Source: JAZKFR01 sp040386295
GTDB taxonomy: Bacteria; Pseudomonadota; Gammaproteobacteria; Burkholderiales; Rhodocyclaceae
NCBI GenBank assembly: GCA_040386295.1
Contig: JAZKFR010000073.1
Coordinates: 1-34,170, forward strand
DNA: 34,170 nt
Reading direction: 5' to 3'
Each line of letters opens with the position of its first letter. The stretch's first letter is position 1. Both the position numbers and the translations under genes were made by a program. Shown here one piece after another: positions 23,701 through 32,487 of the stretch. The notes under the pieces were generated by a model. It was not told the DNA's origin, did no database searches, and was given only the letters and a program-made list of their open reading frames with translations.

Positions 23701-23866
23701 CCTCCGCTACTTTGCCTGTGCAACTCGCTACTTTGCTGAGCCTCACTCCGACTCCGAAGTGAGGCTGTGTCGACTCTAGCTCGTCGTTCAACAACACTGC
23801 CCATCACTTCTGCACCTGACTTCGTGTTTCGTTTTCAATGTCAATGAGCATAACAATCCTGACCGG

Positions 23867-23872
23867 TATAAT
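23867..23872 (+). promoter_or_regulatory. Candidate -10 box (TATAAT) for alr-radA
   Basis: A perfect TATAAT flanked by CCGG on both sides lies about 120 bp upstream of the alr ATG. The -35 position (ATGAGC with 17-bp spacing) matches the consensus poorly, so the promoter call depends mainly on the -10. Confidence 0.4.
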
Positions 23873-23992
23873 CCGGGGCGCGACGGCTGTTAGCCGATTA
23901 ACCGAAGCGCGCTTGAGTAACGCCCAATACTGTCACGCTTCCGCACCTTTTGCCTAACAATCTTGTTTAAAAGCCCTGGAGTGCCTTGCCCG

Positions 23993-25189
23993 ATGTCCCG
24001 TCCAATTCGCGCTCGCATTGATCTGAGTGCGCTACACCATAATTATTTGCTGGCCAAAAGTCGAGCGCCCACCGCCCGCGCTTGGGCCGTCATCAAAGGC
24101 AATGCGTATGGTCATGGCTTACAGCGAGTGGCGCAAGCTCTGGCCGAGGTAGCTGACGGCTTTGCCCTGCTCGATTTGAATGAGGCAGTACGCCTGCGCA
24201 GGCTCGGCATACGTCAGCCGATTCTACTTTTAGAAGGGGTTTTCGCAGCAGCAGATTTCAGCGCCTGCGTCGAATACGCTCTGACACCGGTCATGCATTG
24301 CCTTGAACAGTTCGCCATGTTGCGCACAGCAGCCTTAGTACCCGGGTGTCGCCTGCCGATTTATTTGAAATTCAATACGGGGATGAACCGTCTCGGTTTG
24401 AGCGCCGCCGAATTGCCGAGCGTGTTGCGCGAACTAGCTGCGCTTAGGCCAGAGCGGGTCGGTGAAATAACGCTGATGACCCATTTTGCCGACGCCGATG
24501 GGGTGCGTGGCATTGCTGCGCAGCTCCGCCACTTCAAGGATTTTTTCTTACCCCGTTTGACGCAAAGTGAAGCCAGTTTAGGCAAGCAAGATGCCCCGCC
24601 GACGCAAGCCTATCCTATCTCTCTCGCAAACTCGGCAAGCATCTTGCGCTACCCAGAAACCGCTTACGACTGGATACGCCCCGGCATCATGCTTTATGGA
24701 GGCAGCCCTTTTGGCCATTCTGCTTCTGGAGAACAAACAGCATCGAGTCAGAACGCACTGGCTCTAGGCTTGCGTCCGGTCATGACCTTATCCAGCCAAA
24801 TCATTAGCGTGCAGCAAGTCGCGGCCGGGGAACGGATTGGTTACGGGGGTTTGTTTGTTGCACCCAAGGCGATGCGTATCGGCATTGTCGCCTGCGGTTA
24901 CGCCGATGGTTATCCACGGCACGCACCGAGCGGTACGCCCGTTTTGGTAGACGGACGGCGTAGTGAGCTCCTAGGTCGTGTCTCTATGGACATGCTGGCT
25001 TGCGATTTAACTGACTTGCCCGAGGCCGGTTTCGCTAGCCCTGTGGTGCTGTGGGGCGAAGGTTTGGCGGCGGATGAAGTAGCTGCTGCTGCGGGCACCG
25101 TCAGCTACGAGCTATTTTGCGCCTTGACTGAACGAGTACCGATTATTGAACAGCCAATGACGCAGCCAGATAGGGGGATCCGTGGCTAA
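23993..25189 (+). CDS. alr: Alanine racemase
   Basis: PLP-dependent interconversion of L- and D-alanine, supplying D-Ala for peptidoglycan. The motif AWAVIKGNAYGHGL holds the PLP lysine (K35); the second catalytic tyrosine lies in ERIGYGGLF. Other conserved stretches are LKFNTGMNRLG, ANSASIL, WIRPGIMLYGGSP and GRVSMDMLACDL. I chose ATG 23993 (MSRPIRARIDLSAL), the family start, with GGAG about eleven bases upstream; the frame is open to 23963. 398 residues, slightly long for the family (360-ish). It overlaps radA by eight bases, so the two are co-transcribed, an arrangement seen in other Burkholderiales. Confidence 0.95.
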   Translation: MSRPIRARIDLSALHHNYLLAKSRAPTARAWAVIKGNAYGHGLQRVAQALAEVADGFALLDLNEAVRLRRLGIRQPILLLEGVFAAADFSACVEYALTPVMHCLEQFAMLRTAALVPGCRLPIYLKFNTGMNRLGLSAAELPSVLRELAALRPERVGEITLMTHFADADGVRGIAAQLRHFKDFFLPRLTQSEASLGKQDAPPTQAYPISLANSASILRYPETAYDWIRPGIMLYGGSPFGHSASGEQTASSQNALALGLRPVMTLSSQIISVQQVAAGERIGYGGLFVAPKAMRIGIVACGYADGYPRHAPSGTPVLVDGRRSELLGRVSMDMLACDLTDLPEAGFASPVVLWGEGLAADEVAAAAGTVSYELFCALTERVPIIEQPMTQPDRGIRG

Positions 25190-26549
25190 AGAAAAAACGA
25201 TTTACTCGTGCACTGAGTGCGGCGCGAGCGTGCCGAAATGGCAAGGTCAATGCCCGGGCTGCGCAGTATGGAATACCTTGGTCGAAACGATTGCAACGTC
25301 AAGTACGTCGGCAAATAACAAACGTTTTTCTGCCTTAGCCGGCACGGCCAGCTTGCAAACCTTGTCGGCCATTGAGGCGCGCGAAGAAGATCGCCTACCA
25401 ACCGGAATTAGCGAATTTGATCGCGCGCTCGGCGGCGGCTTGGTTGCTGGCGGCGTCGTTCTGATCGGCGGCGATCCGGGCATTGGTAAAAGCACTTTGT
25501 TGTTGCAAGCGCTCGCCGAGTTATCGACGCAACATGCCGTGGTTTATGTCAGTGGCGAGGAGTCGGCGCAGCAAATTGCGATGCGCGCACGACGTTTGTC
25601 GCTAGATACGCAGCAATTGCAATTGCTCGCCGAAATCAATTTAGAAAAAATTCTGGCCACCTTGCAAGCGGCACAGCCCAAGGTTGCCGTCATTGATTCG
25701 ATTCAAACCCTGTGGTCTGAGGAGCTGAGCTCGGCGCCAGGCTCAGTCGCTCAGGTACGCGAATGCGCAGCACAACTGACCCGATTGGCTAAACAAACTG
25801 GGATTACGATCATTCTGGTTGGCCACGTGACCAAGGAAGGAGCGCTTGCCGGACCGCGTGTGCTCGAGCACATCGTCGATAGCGTTCTCTATTTTGAGGG
25901 CGACGCACATTCAAGCTTTCGCCTCATTCGGGCGGTTAAAAACCGTTATGGCGCAGTCAATGAACTCGGGGTTTTTGCCATGACAGAGAAGGGTCTAAAG
26001 GGCGTTAATAATCCTTCGGCGCTCTTTTTGTCACAGCATGGCCAGGAGGTCGCGGGTTCTTGTGTCTTGGTCACGCAGGAGGGAACGCGTCCACTGCTGG
26101 TCGAAATCCAAGCCTTGGTCGATCAAGCGCACGGTAATCCGCGTCGACTGACGGTGGGCCTGGACGCACAACGACTGGCGATGTTGCTCGCCGTCTTGCA
26201 TAGACATGCAGGTTTGGTTTGCTTCGATCAAGACGTCTTCGTCAACGCGGTAGGGGGCGTCAAAATTGCTGAGCCGGCGGCAGACTTAGCGGTTTTGCTG
26301 GCGATTGTTTCTTCTCTAAAAAACCGCCCCTTACCGGCCAAATTAGTCGTCTTTGGCGAAGTCGGTCTGGCCGGTGAAATACGCCCAGCGCCGCGTGGTC
26401 AGGAACGATTGAAAGAAGCCGCTAAATTAGGGTTTACGCGCGCCTTGATTCCCGAGGCCAATAAGCCGAAACACGGTATCGCAGGCATTGAGGTGATTGC
26501 TGTTAAGCGGGTTGAAGAGGCCGTCGAGCGTTTGCGCGACTTGAGCTGA
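25182..26549 (+). CDS. radA: DNA repair protein RadA (Sms)
   Basis: RecA-related helicase that promotes branch migration during recombinational repair. Order: zinc finger CTECGASVPKWQGQCPGC (C10, C13, C24, C27), RecA-like ATPase with Walker A GGDPGIGKST (residues about 96-105), the RadA-specific VKNRYG motif (usually KNRFG; here Phe is Tyr), and a C-terminal Lon-like domain with PAADLAVLLAIVSS and GEVGLAGEIRPAPRGQERLKEA. 455 residues, normal. Start is GTG at 25182, with GGGGG about five bases upstream, overlapping the alr stop by eight bases. Confidence 0.96.
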   Translation: MAKEKTIYSCTECGASVPKWQGQCPGCAVWNTLVETIATSSTSANNKRFSALAGTASLQTLSAIEAREEDRLPTGISEFDRALGGGLVAGGVVLIGGDPGIGKSTLLLQALAELSTQHAVVYVSGEESAQQIAMRARRLSLDTQQLQLLAEINLEKILATLQAAQPKVAVIDSIQTLWSEELSSAPGSVAQVRECAAQLTRLAKQTGITIILVGHVTKEGALAGPRVLEHIVDSVLYFEGDAHSSFRLIRAVKNRYGAVNELGVFAMTEKGLKGVNNPSALFLSQHGQEVAGSCVLVTQEGTRPLLVEIQALVDQAHGNPRRLTVGLDAQRLAMLLAVLHRHAGLVCFDQDVFVNAVGGVKIAEPAADLAVLLAIVSSLKNRPLPAKLVVFGEVGLAGEIRPAPRGQERLKEAAKLGFTRALIPEANKPKHGIAGIEVIAVKRVEEAVERLRDLS

Positions 26550-26581
26550 GCTGGAGCAGCAAAGCAAGGCCTCGTCTATCT

Positions 26582-27034
26582 TCAGTGCAGAACGCGGGGT
26601 ACAGAGTCCGTACCGACTTCGGACTGGGCGATCAAATTACGCTCAGCGGCGATCGACGCGTGGTGCGAATACATTTTCCATCCTCTTGCGCCACGCTGAA
26701 AAATATTCGTCGCCAAAACCAGCTCTTGCTGCTTTTGTTTATCTTCAACAACGACCGTTTCAAAGACGTTGTGCACGGCGATGACCATCCCTGTCCAGCG
26801 TAGGCTACGGTTAATCTGGATGACGATACGTGGGCTTTTTTTGAAAATCGAATCCCAGCTCTCACGCACCGCCGTCGTTCCTTGCAGACGGTGCCCCGTT
26901 GGCTGAATGCACAGAATGTCCTCGTCGTCTGACCAAACGTTCATCATGGCCAATAAATCGCCGTGGGCAATCGCCTGATAAAAAGCGTTTTCCGCCTCTT
27001 CCGGCGTAGCAAACATGGGATAAACGTGGCTCAT
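26582..27034 (-). CDS. NTF2-like (SnoaL/DUF4440-type) small protein
   Basis: 150-residue protein with the NTF2-like cone fold: N-terminal helices EEAENAFYQAIAHGDLLAMMNVWSDDED, the motif CIQPTGHRLQGTTAVRESWDSIF, then beta strands IVIAVHNVFETVV and LVLATNIFQRGARGWKMYSHHAS, the last being typical of SnoaL-like proteins. The role is unknown; members include steroid isomerase-like enzymes and ligand-binding proteins. Its ATG overlaps the waaF stop by four bases, so it is the final gene of the ilvE-CHCC-waaF group, and it is convergent with radA. Confidence 0.85.
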   Translation of the reverse strand: MSHVYPMFATPEEAENAFYQAIAHGDLLAMMNVWSDDEDILCIQPTGHRLQGTTAVRESWDSIFKKSPRIVIQINRSLRWTGMVIAVHNVFETVVVEDKQKQQELVLATNIFQRGARGWKMYSHHASIAAERNLIAQSEVGTDSVPRVLH

Positions 27035-28077
27035 GCGACAACCTCTTTTTCATAGTCAAGCAAGGCTTGAAACACGCGCTGTGCATCTAGCTGCTTGAGA
27101 CAGTTTAAGTGCCCTAAGGGGCACACTCGCTTAAAACAGGGACTACAGTCCAGGTGCAAGCTAATAATACGAGCGTGCTCCGATAGCGGCGGCGTAAAGA
27201 CGGGCGAAGACGAGCCATAAATGGCCAACAAAGGCCGTGCTAGGGCTGCCGCAACGTGCATCAAACCCGAGTCATTACAGATCACGGCCTTGGCCTGCGC
27301 AATTAGGTCAATCGCTTGCGTCAGAGTCGTTCGACCACAGAGATTGTGCACCTGTTGAGGCGATTTGACCAAAGCGCAAATCGCCTCACCGAGCACCCCG
27401 TCTTTTGCCGAACCAAGCAACCATACGCTATCGCCACGCTGTACCAGCAAATCGGCCAGGGCAGCAAAATGCGCTGCCGGCCAACGCTTGGCTTCACCGT
27501 ATTCGGCACCGGGGCACAATACAACGCAAGGTTTAGTTGGCACGAGCTGCAAATCGTCGAGCACAGCTTGTTGCTGCGCCGGACTGCTGCTTAGCCGTGG
27601 CACAGGTAAGCCTTGCGCTTGTCCGGTCAGAGCACTCGGCATTGCGGAGAAGGGCTCAGCCAGTTGGGCAAAACGCTCGGCCATCGTGGGTAAAGCGGTT
27701 TTGTCGAGACGGTGGCGTCGATTCAACAGAGCGTAGCGTGCTTCGCCCGTAAATCCGACGCGCAGCGGGATACCAGCGAAGTAGGGAATCAGCGCAGATT
27801 TAAAGGAATTAGGAAGTACATAGGCGCAGTCGTAGTCTGCGGCCCGGAGTTGGCGCGCAAAGCGATAACGTTCTGCCAGCGCGAGCACGCCATGGCCAAA
27901 TGGATTGACTATCACGTGCCTAACTTGCGGCATACGTGCCAGCACCGGAGCCACCCAACTGGGCGCCAAAACATCTAACTGCAAGCGGCCGGCCGCTTGC
28001 GCTTGCAAGCGCATGAACAGCACCTGCGCCAATACTGCGTCACCAATCCAGGCGGGTGCTACGACTAAAGCGCTCAT
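27031..28077 (-). CDS. waaF: Lipopolysaccharide heptosyltransferase II
   Basis: GT9-family glycosyltransferase that adds the second L-glycero-D-manno-heptose to the LPS inner core from ADP-heptose, at the cytoplasmic face of the inner membrane. It opens MSALVVAPAWIGDAVLAQ, the usual WaaF start, so I used ATG 28077 rather than the open frame to 28293. Further signatures: CPGAEYGEAKRWPAAHFAAL, ICNDSGLMHVAAALARPLLA, YGSSSPVFTPPLSEHA and the C-terminal cysteine cluster CSPCFKRVCPLGHLNCL. 348 residues, normal. It lies 19 bp after the CHCC zinc-ribbon gene and overlaps the NTF2-like gene by four bases. Confidence 0.95.
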   Translation of the reverse strand: MSALVVAPAWIGDAVLAQVLFMRLQAQAAGRLQLDVLAPSWVAPVLARMPQVRHVIVNPFGHGVLALAERYRFARQLRAADYDCAYVLPNSFKSALIPYFAGIPLRVGFTGEARYALLNRRHRLDKTALPTMAERFAQLAEPFSAMPSALTGQAQGLPVPRLSSSPAQQQAVLDDLQLVPTKPCVVLCPGAEYGEAKRWPAAHFAALADLLVQRGDSVWLLGSAKDGVLGEAICALVKSPQQVHNLCGRTTLTQAIDLIAQAKAVICNDSGLMHVAAALARPLLAIYGSSSPVFTPPLSEHARIISLHLDCSPCFKRVCPLGHLNCLKQLDAQRVFQALLDYEKEVVA

Positions 28078-28096
28078 GCTTGCAAGGCGCGACAAC

Positions 28097-28330
28097 TCAA
28101 GCGTGGCCGCTCGGCGCAGCCCCTGTAAAAACATAGTGCGCACTGCAATAGGGGCAAACCACTTGGCCGTTCTGCATGATGTCGAGAAAGACACGCGGAT
28201 GACGCGACCACAGTGGCGCATCCGGCAACGGACAATGCAAAGGCAATTGCTGCGCCGTGACCTCAATCGTTTCTGTGTGCCGAGTCGCGGCAATGGCAGC
28301 GCTCGGTTTATCGCTCGCGGTATTAGACAT
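28097..28330 (-). CDS. CHCC zinc-ribbon protein
   Basis: 77-residue protein of the zf-CHCC family. The signature reads LHCPLPDAPLWSRHPRVFLD followed by GQVVCPYCSAHYVF, giving one Cys, one His and the CxxC pair that bind zinc. The family is related to the small mitochondrial complex I subunit NDUFS6; the bacterial role is unclear. It sits between ilvE and waaF on the same strand, a common Burkholderiales order. Confidence 0.9.
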   Translation of the reverse strand: MSNTASDKPSAAIAATRHTETIEVTAQQLPLHCPLPDAPLWSRHPRVFLDIMQNGQVVCPYCSAHYVFTGAAPSGHA

Positions 28331-28363
28331 AGTGGCTATTGACCTGATATTGACCCGAAAAAG

Positions 28364-29284
28364 TTAAACGTAAGCAAGCCAGTCTTCGTGCGCTGGCACC
28401 TTGCCCTGCACACAATCGAAAAACAAGCTCTGGATACGCTCGGTAATTGGACCACGCTGACCTAGGCCAATACGCCGGTTGTCGAGCTCGCGAATCGGCG
28501 TAATTTCAGCCGCTGTGCCCGTAAAAAACGCTTCATCAGCACAATAAATTTCGTCACGCGTGATGCGTTTTTCGATGACCTCAATACCCAGCTCTGCGGC
28601 CAGGGTCAACACACTCGCACGGGTGATGCCTTCCAGGCACGAGGTCAAGTCTGGCGTATACAACTTACCGCCCTTGACCATAAAAATGTTCTCGCCAGCG
28701 CCTTCGGCAACGTAGCCATCGACATCAAGCAACAAAGCTTCGTCGTAACCATCGTGCGCGACTTCTTGATGCGCCAAAATCGAGTTGGTATAGCTACCAA
28801 CAGATTTTGAGCGGCACATATTGATATTGACGTGGTGACGGGTAAACGAAGAGGTCTTGACGCGAATCCCTTTTTCAAGCCCCTCGGAACCTAGATAGGC
28901 ACCCCAAGGCCAGGCCGCAATCGCAACGTGCGTGGTAATTGCAGAAGCAGCGATGCCCATCGCCTCTGAGCCGTAAAAAACGATTGGGCGGATGTAGCAA
29001 GATTCCAGCTTGTTGGCACGCACGACTTCTTTTTGCGCAGCGATCAAGGTGGCTTGATCAAAAGGCATTTTCATTTGAAAGATATGCGCCGAGTGAAACA
29101 GGCGTTCGGTATGCTCTTTCAGCCGAAAAATGGCCGTGCCCTTGGCTGCCTTATAAGCACGCATGCCTTCAAAAACACCCATGCCGTAATGCAGCGTATG
29201 GGTCAACACATGCGTGGTTGCCTCACGCCAAGGTAGCAATTCACCATCTTTCCAGATGAATCCATCACGATCTGCCATAGACAT
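28364..29284 (-). CDS. ilvE: Branched-chain amino acid aminotransferase
   Basis: PLP-dependent class IV aminotransferase, last step in synthesis of leucine, isoleucine and valine. It begins MSMADRDGFIWKDGELLPW, with the family core THTLHYGMGVFEGMRAYK, the PLP lysine in MCRSKSVGSYTNSILA, the phosphate-binding region EGAGENIFMVKGGKLYTPD and ITRASVLTLAAELGIEV. The start at 29284 has GGAG eight bases upstream; the frame runs to 29542 but has no support there. 306 residues, the usual length. First gene of the leftward ilvE-CHCC-waaF-NTF2 group and divergent from the NUDIX gene. Confidence 0.96.
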   Translation of the reverse strand: MSMADRDGFIWKDGELLPWREATTHVLTHTLHYGMGVFEGMRAYKAAKGTAIFRLKEHTERLFHSAHIFQMKMPFDQATLIAAQKEVVRANKLESCYIRPIVFYGSEAMGIAASAITTHVAIAAWPWGAYLGSEGLEKGIRVKTSSFTRHHVNINMCRSKSVGSYTNSILAHQEVAHDGYDEALLLDVDGYVAEGAGENIFMVKGGKLYTPDLTSCLEGITRASVLTLAAELGIEVIEKRITRDEIYCADEAFFTGTAAEITPIRELDNRRIGLGQRGPITERIQSLFFDCVQGKVPAHEDWLAYV

Positions 29285-29344
29285 GGTCTTTTCTCCGTTC
29301 CGCGCAAAATTCAAAGGCGAAATTCTAGCCGATTTCAAGCTCAA

Positions 29345-29394
29345 CTGGCAGTAAAATGCCAGCCTTTGGCGCTTGACAGCGCGGCGCACACCCC
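29345..29394 (+). promoter_or_regulatory. Possible promoter region for NUDIX-mnmA
   Basis: A perfect -35 TTGACA lies at 29373-29378 with a weak TAAACA 16 bp further on, and an upstream palindrome ctggca-gtaaaa-tgccag at 29345-29362. The region lies between divergent ilvE and the NUDIX gene. The -10 is poor, so this is a tentative call. Confidence 0.3.
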
Positions 29395-29453
29395 TAAACA
29401 GTCGCGCCTGAGTAGACAAATCGACAGACAAATCAATCGCAAGGGATCGCAGC

Positions 29454-29933
29454 ATGATCTGGAAACCCAACGTAACCGTCGCCAGCGTGCTCGAGCGCGA
29501 CGGTAAATTTCTGCTTGTCGAAGAGCAGTGCATAGAAAGCAAGCAGCAAGACGCTAGCGCAAGCAGCGTGATCCGCTATAACCAACCGGCAGGGCATCTT
29601 GAGTACGGCGAATCGCTGTGCCAAGCCGTCATCCGCGAAACCCTGGAAGAAAGCGCGTATCACTTTGTTCCAGGCTATCTGATCGGCATTTACAGCTGGC
29701 GCAACGCGCAAACGGAAACGAGCTACCTACGCTTTGCCTTTGGCGGCGAGCTGAGCGGACACGAGGCCACGCGCGAACTAGATCAGGGCATTATCGCAGC
29801 GCACTGGCTAACACTAGAGCAGATCGAAGCGGTGAAAACACAGCATCGCAGCCCCTTAGTTTTGCGCTGCATTGAAGATTATCGCGCTGGCAAACGCTAT
29901 CCCCTAGCCCTCTTGAGTGACTTGCATGAGTAA
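29454..29933 (+). CDS. NUDIX hydrolase (NudJ-like phosphatase)
   Basis: 159-residue NUDIX enzyme. The box reads GHLEYGESLCQAVIRETLEE followed by SAYHF, matching GX5EX7REUXEEXGU except that the last Gly is Ala. PNVTVASVLERDGKFLLVEE and YNQPAGHLE are typical of NudJ, which removes phosphate from thiamine/HMP diphosphates and nucleotides. AAGGG precedes the ATG by eight bases. The last eight bases overlap mnmA, so the two are translated together, a common Burkholderiales pair. Confidence 0.92.
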   Translation: MIWKPNVTVASVLERDGKFLLVEEQCIESKQQDASASSVIRYNQPAGHLEYGESLCQAVIRETLEESAYHFVPGYLIGIYSWRNAQTETSYLRFAFGGELSGHEATRELDQGIIAAHWLTLEQIEAVKTQHRSPLVLRCIEDYRAGKRYPLALLSDLHE

Positions 29934-31023
29934 AGGAAAAACAGTGGTCGTCGGTCTATCCGGCGGAGTCGACTCTGCGGTTGCAGCGCTGATGCTGAAA
30001 GAACAAGGCTGGAACGTCATCGCTTTGTTTATGAAAAACTGGGAAGACGACGACAACGAAGAATATTGCTCGTCGCGACAAGATCTGATCGACGTGATGA
30101 GTATCGCCGACCAAATCGGCATCGATGTTGAGGTTGTCAACTTCGCACAGGAATACAAAGAACGTGTTTTTGCGCATTTTCTCAGCGAATATCAGGCCGG
30201 GCGCACCCCTAATCCAGACATTTTATGCAACTCAGAAATCAAATTCCGCGCCTTCCTTGAACACGCTTTAAGCCTGGGCGCCGACAAAATCGCCACCGGA
30301 CATTACGCCGGCGTGCGCGAATTCGACGGCCAGTTTCAATTGCTTAAAGCCGAGGATGGCAGCAAAGACCAAAGCTATTTCTTGCATCGTTTAAATCAAG
30401 CACAACTAGCCAAAACGCTTTTTCCCCTAGCCAATCATTACAAACGCGAAGTACGCGCCATCGCCAGCGCAGCGGGACTCCACGTGGCGCTGAAGAAAGA
30501 CTCAACCGGGATCTGTTTCATCGGCGAACGGCCTTTCAAGAGCTTCCTCATGCGTTACCTACCGAAACAAGCGGGTGAGATTCGCTGCCTTGACGACGAA
30601 CAAGTACTGGGCATGCACGAGGGTCTGAGTTACCACACGCTGGGGCAGCGCAAAGGTTTACACATCGGCGGCAAAAAACAATACGCACAAGGCGGCGGCG
30701 AACACAGCCCCTGGTTCGTAGCACGCAAAGATTTAGCCAATAACGTGCTCTACGTCGTTCAAGGGCACCAACACCCGGCCTTGCAAAGCAACACCTTAAA
30801 CGCCGAACAACTCTCTTGGGTGGCGGGCACAGCACCGCACACACACTGGGTCTACACAGCCAAAACACGCTACCGACAAAGCGACGCAGCCTGCCAAATC
30901 GAGCGCATAGACGACACCGGCTGTCACATCGAGTTCGCGCAAAATCAGTGGGCGCTTACCGCAGGACAATCCGTCGTGGTCTATGAAAGCAAGGTTTGCC
31001 TGGGCGGCGGCGTAATCTGCTAA
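29926..31023 (+). CDS. mnmA: tRNA-specific 2-thiouridylase MnmA
   Basis: Introduces sulfur at U34 of tRNA-Lys, -Glu and -Gln. PP-loop SGGVDS at residues 12-17; catalytic nucleophile C101 in NPDILCNSEIKF; second cysteine in DSTGICFIGERPF near residue 200; also RGLSYHTLGQRKG-type region (GLSYHTLGQRKGLHIGG). The start is ATG 29926 (MSKGKTVVVG); a GTG at 29917 in the same frame has no better support. 365 residues, normal. It overlaps the NUDIX gene by eight bases and converges on lplT. Confidence 0.96.
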   Translation: MSKGKTVVVGLSGGVDSAVAALMLKEQGWNVIALFMKNWEDDDNEEYCSSRQDLIDVMSIADQIGIDVEVVNFAQEYKERVFAHFLSEYQAGRTPNPDILCNSEIKFRAFLEHALSLGADKIATGHYAGVREFDGQFQLLKAEDGSKDQSYFLHRLNQAQLAKTLFPLANHYKREVRAIASAAGLHVALKKDSTGICFIGERPFKSFLMRYLPKQAGEIRCLDDEQVLGMHEGLSYHTLGQRKGLHIGGKKQYAQGGGEHSPWFVARKDLANNVLYVVQGHQHPALQSNTLNAEQLSWVAGTAPHTHWVYTAKTRYRQSDAACQIERIDDTGCHIEFAQNQWALTAGQSVVVYESKVCLGGGVIC

Positions 31024-31090
31024 GGAATCGATGCCGGAGATGGCTCGGCAAAAGCTTCAACGAGCACCGCGCTGATGCGTCCTAGAACGA

Positions 31091-32458
31091 TCAGCGCTTG
31101 CTTGGCGGCAGAATTTTTGCCCGCTCTGCCGCAGAGTCAAGCGAACACGGCAGCATCGATTTAATAAATCGAATGAGCGATTCGGGCACCAAGAAATAAA
31201 TGTAAGCCGCTACCAGCGCGTTGAATAATGCCGTGGCCAGGAAAAGCTGAGGGATGCTTAAGCCCAGCGCAAAAAACCCCATAGACACCAGCGCCGAAGC
31301 AACCATGAATAAAGCATTCAAGATGTTGTTGGCAGCAATAATTCGCGACTGATGACTCTGCTCGCTACGCGTTTGTAACAAGGCGTAGAGCGGCACGATG
31401 TAAAAACCACCATAGAGGCCAATCAACATAATGTCGGCCAATACACGCCAATAGGCGAGCGAAGCAAAAAATGTTGGAAAATCAATCGGTGTCAGCGCTG
31501 GTTTAAGTGAAATAGCGGTGCTGGCGAAATACAAATCAAGACCGAACAAGCTCAAGCCAATCGCGCCAAAAGGCACCAAACCAAGCTCGACTCGATTGCT
31601 TGAAAGCTTCTCGCACAGCAGCGAACCGATCCCGATACCCAAGGAAAAAACGGTAAGCAGCACAATGAAAATACGCTCGTCACCCCCGAGAATCTCTTGC
31701 GCATACGTAGGAAATTGGGCGAGCAAAGTCGCACCAAAGAACCAGAACCAAGAGATTCCCAACATCGCTAGCCAAACCACGCGATTGCCCTGGGCAAAGA
31801 CAATGCTGCGGTATGTTTCGGTGAGCGGATTCCAGTTAATTTTGAGGTAAGGATCCGCCGCCGGGGTGTGGGGAATATCCCGGCTTACCCAGTAGCCAAG
31901 CATGGCGATGACGACCACCATCGCGGCCGTCAATACGTTGCCATGGGACGAAATAACCAGCCACGCGCCGAGCACTTCGCCGAGCAAAATGGCGACAAAA
32001 GTACCCATCTCGATCATGCCATTACCCCCGACCAATTCCTCCTGCTTCAGGTGCTGCGGCAAGTAGGCGTATTTCACTGGCCCGAACAAAGTGGAATGCA
32101 CCCCCATCAAAAATAAGGCGATGACCAAAGGCCACAACAAATTAGCGATAAAGCCCCAAGCCGCAAGCAGCATCACAGCAATCTCAAAAACCTTAACCAT
32201 GCGCGCAATAGAGGACTTTTCAAATTTATCGGCAATCTGTCCACTCGTTGCAGAGAACAAGAAAAAAGGCAGGATGAACAAACCAGGCAGCAAGGTCGCC
32301 AGCATTTTCCCATCGAGACTCGTGAGCTGTCCCGCGCGAAAAGTCACCAAAGTGATCAGTGCCGTTTTAAAAACATTGTCATTAAAAGCACCGAGAAACT
32401 GCGTCAAAAACAAAGGACGAAAACGTCGCTCACGCATCAATTGAAACTGACTGCTCAT
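31091..32458 (-). CDS. lplT: MFS lysophospholipid transporter LplT-like
   Basis: 455-residue MFS permease with about twelve helices. The N-terminal FRPLFLTQFLGAFNDNVFKTAL and the loop LFGPVKYAYLPQHLKQEELVGGN are hallmarks of the LplT/Aas transporter group, which flips lysophospholipids across the inner membrane for re-acylation. Many relatives are fused to acyltransferase and acyl-ACP ligase domains; this one is a stand-alone transporter, and no acyltransferase gene is adjacent. Its ATG follows 29 bp after the stop of the large envelope protein, so the two are probably one operon. Confidence 0.92.
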   Translation of the reverse strand: MSSQFQLMRERRFRPLFLTQFLGAFNDNVFKTALITLVTFRAGQLTSLDGKMLATLLPGLFILPFFLFSATSGQIADKFEKSSIARMVKVFEIAVMLLAAWGFIANLLWPLVIALFLMGVHSTLFGPVKYAYLPQHLKQEELVGGNGMIEMGTFVAILLGEVLGAWLVISSHGNVLTAAMVVVIAMLGYWVSRDIPHTPAADPYLKINWNPLTETYRSIVFAQGNRVVWLAMLGISWFWFFGATLLAQFPTYAQEILGGDERIFIVLLTVFSLGIGIGSLLCEKLSSNRVELGLVPFGAIGLSLFGLDLYFASTAISLKPALTPIDFPTFFASLAYWRVLADIMLIGLYGGFYIVPLYALLQTRSEQSHQSRIIAANNILNALFMVASALVSMGFFALGLSIPQLFLATALFNALVAAYIYFLVPESLIRFIKSMLPCSLDSAAERAKILPPSKR

Positions 32459-32487
32459 AAAAATCTTTCTTGGTGTAATGGTTGTAA

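Noticed and set aside
23272..23779. Open frames running through the N gap
   Set aside because: They include 33-34 undetermined codons and repetitive DNA; not evidence of a gene.
28097..28293. WaaF N-terminal extension to 28293
   Set aside because: It overlaps the CHCC zinc-ribbon gene in another frame and lacks family similarity; MSALVVAPAWIGD is the normal start.
31069..31097. Inverted repeat gcgctgat/atcagcgc between mnmA and lplT
   Set aside because: No T tract on either strand and overlaps the lplT stop; chance cannot be excluded.
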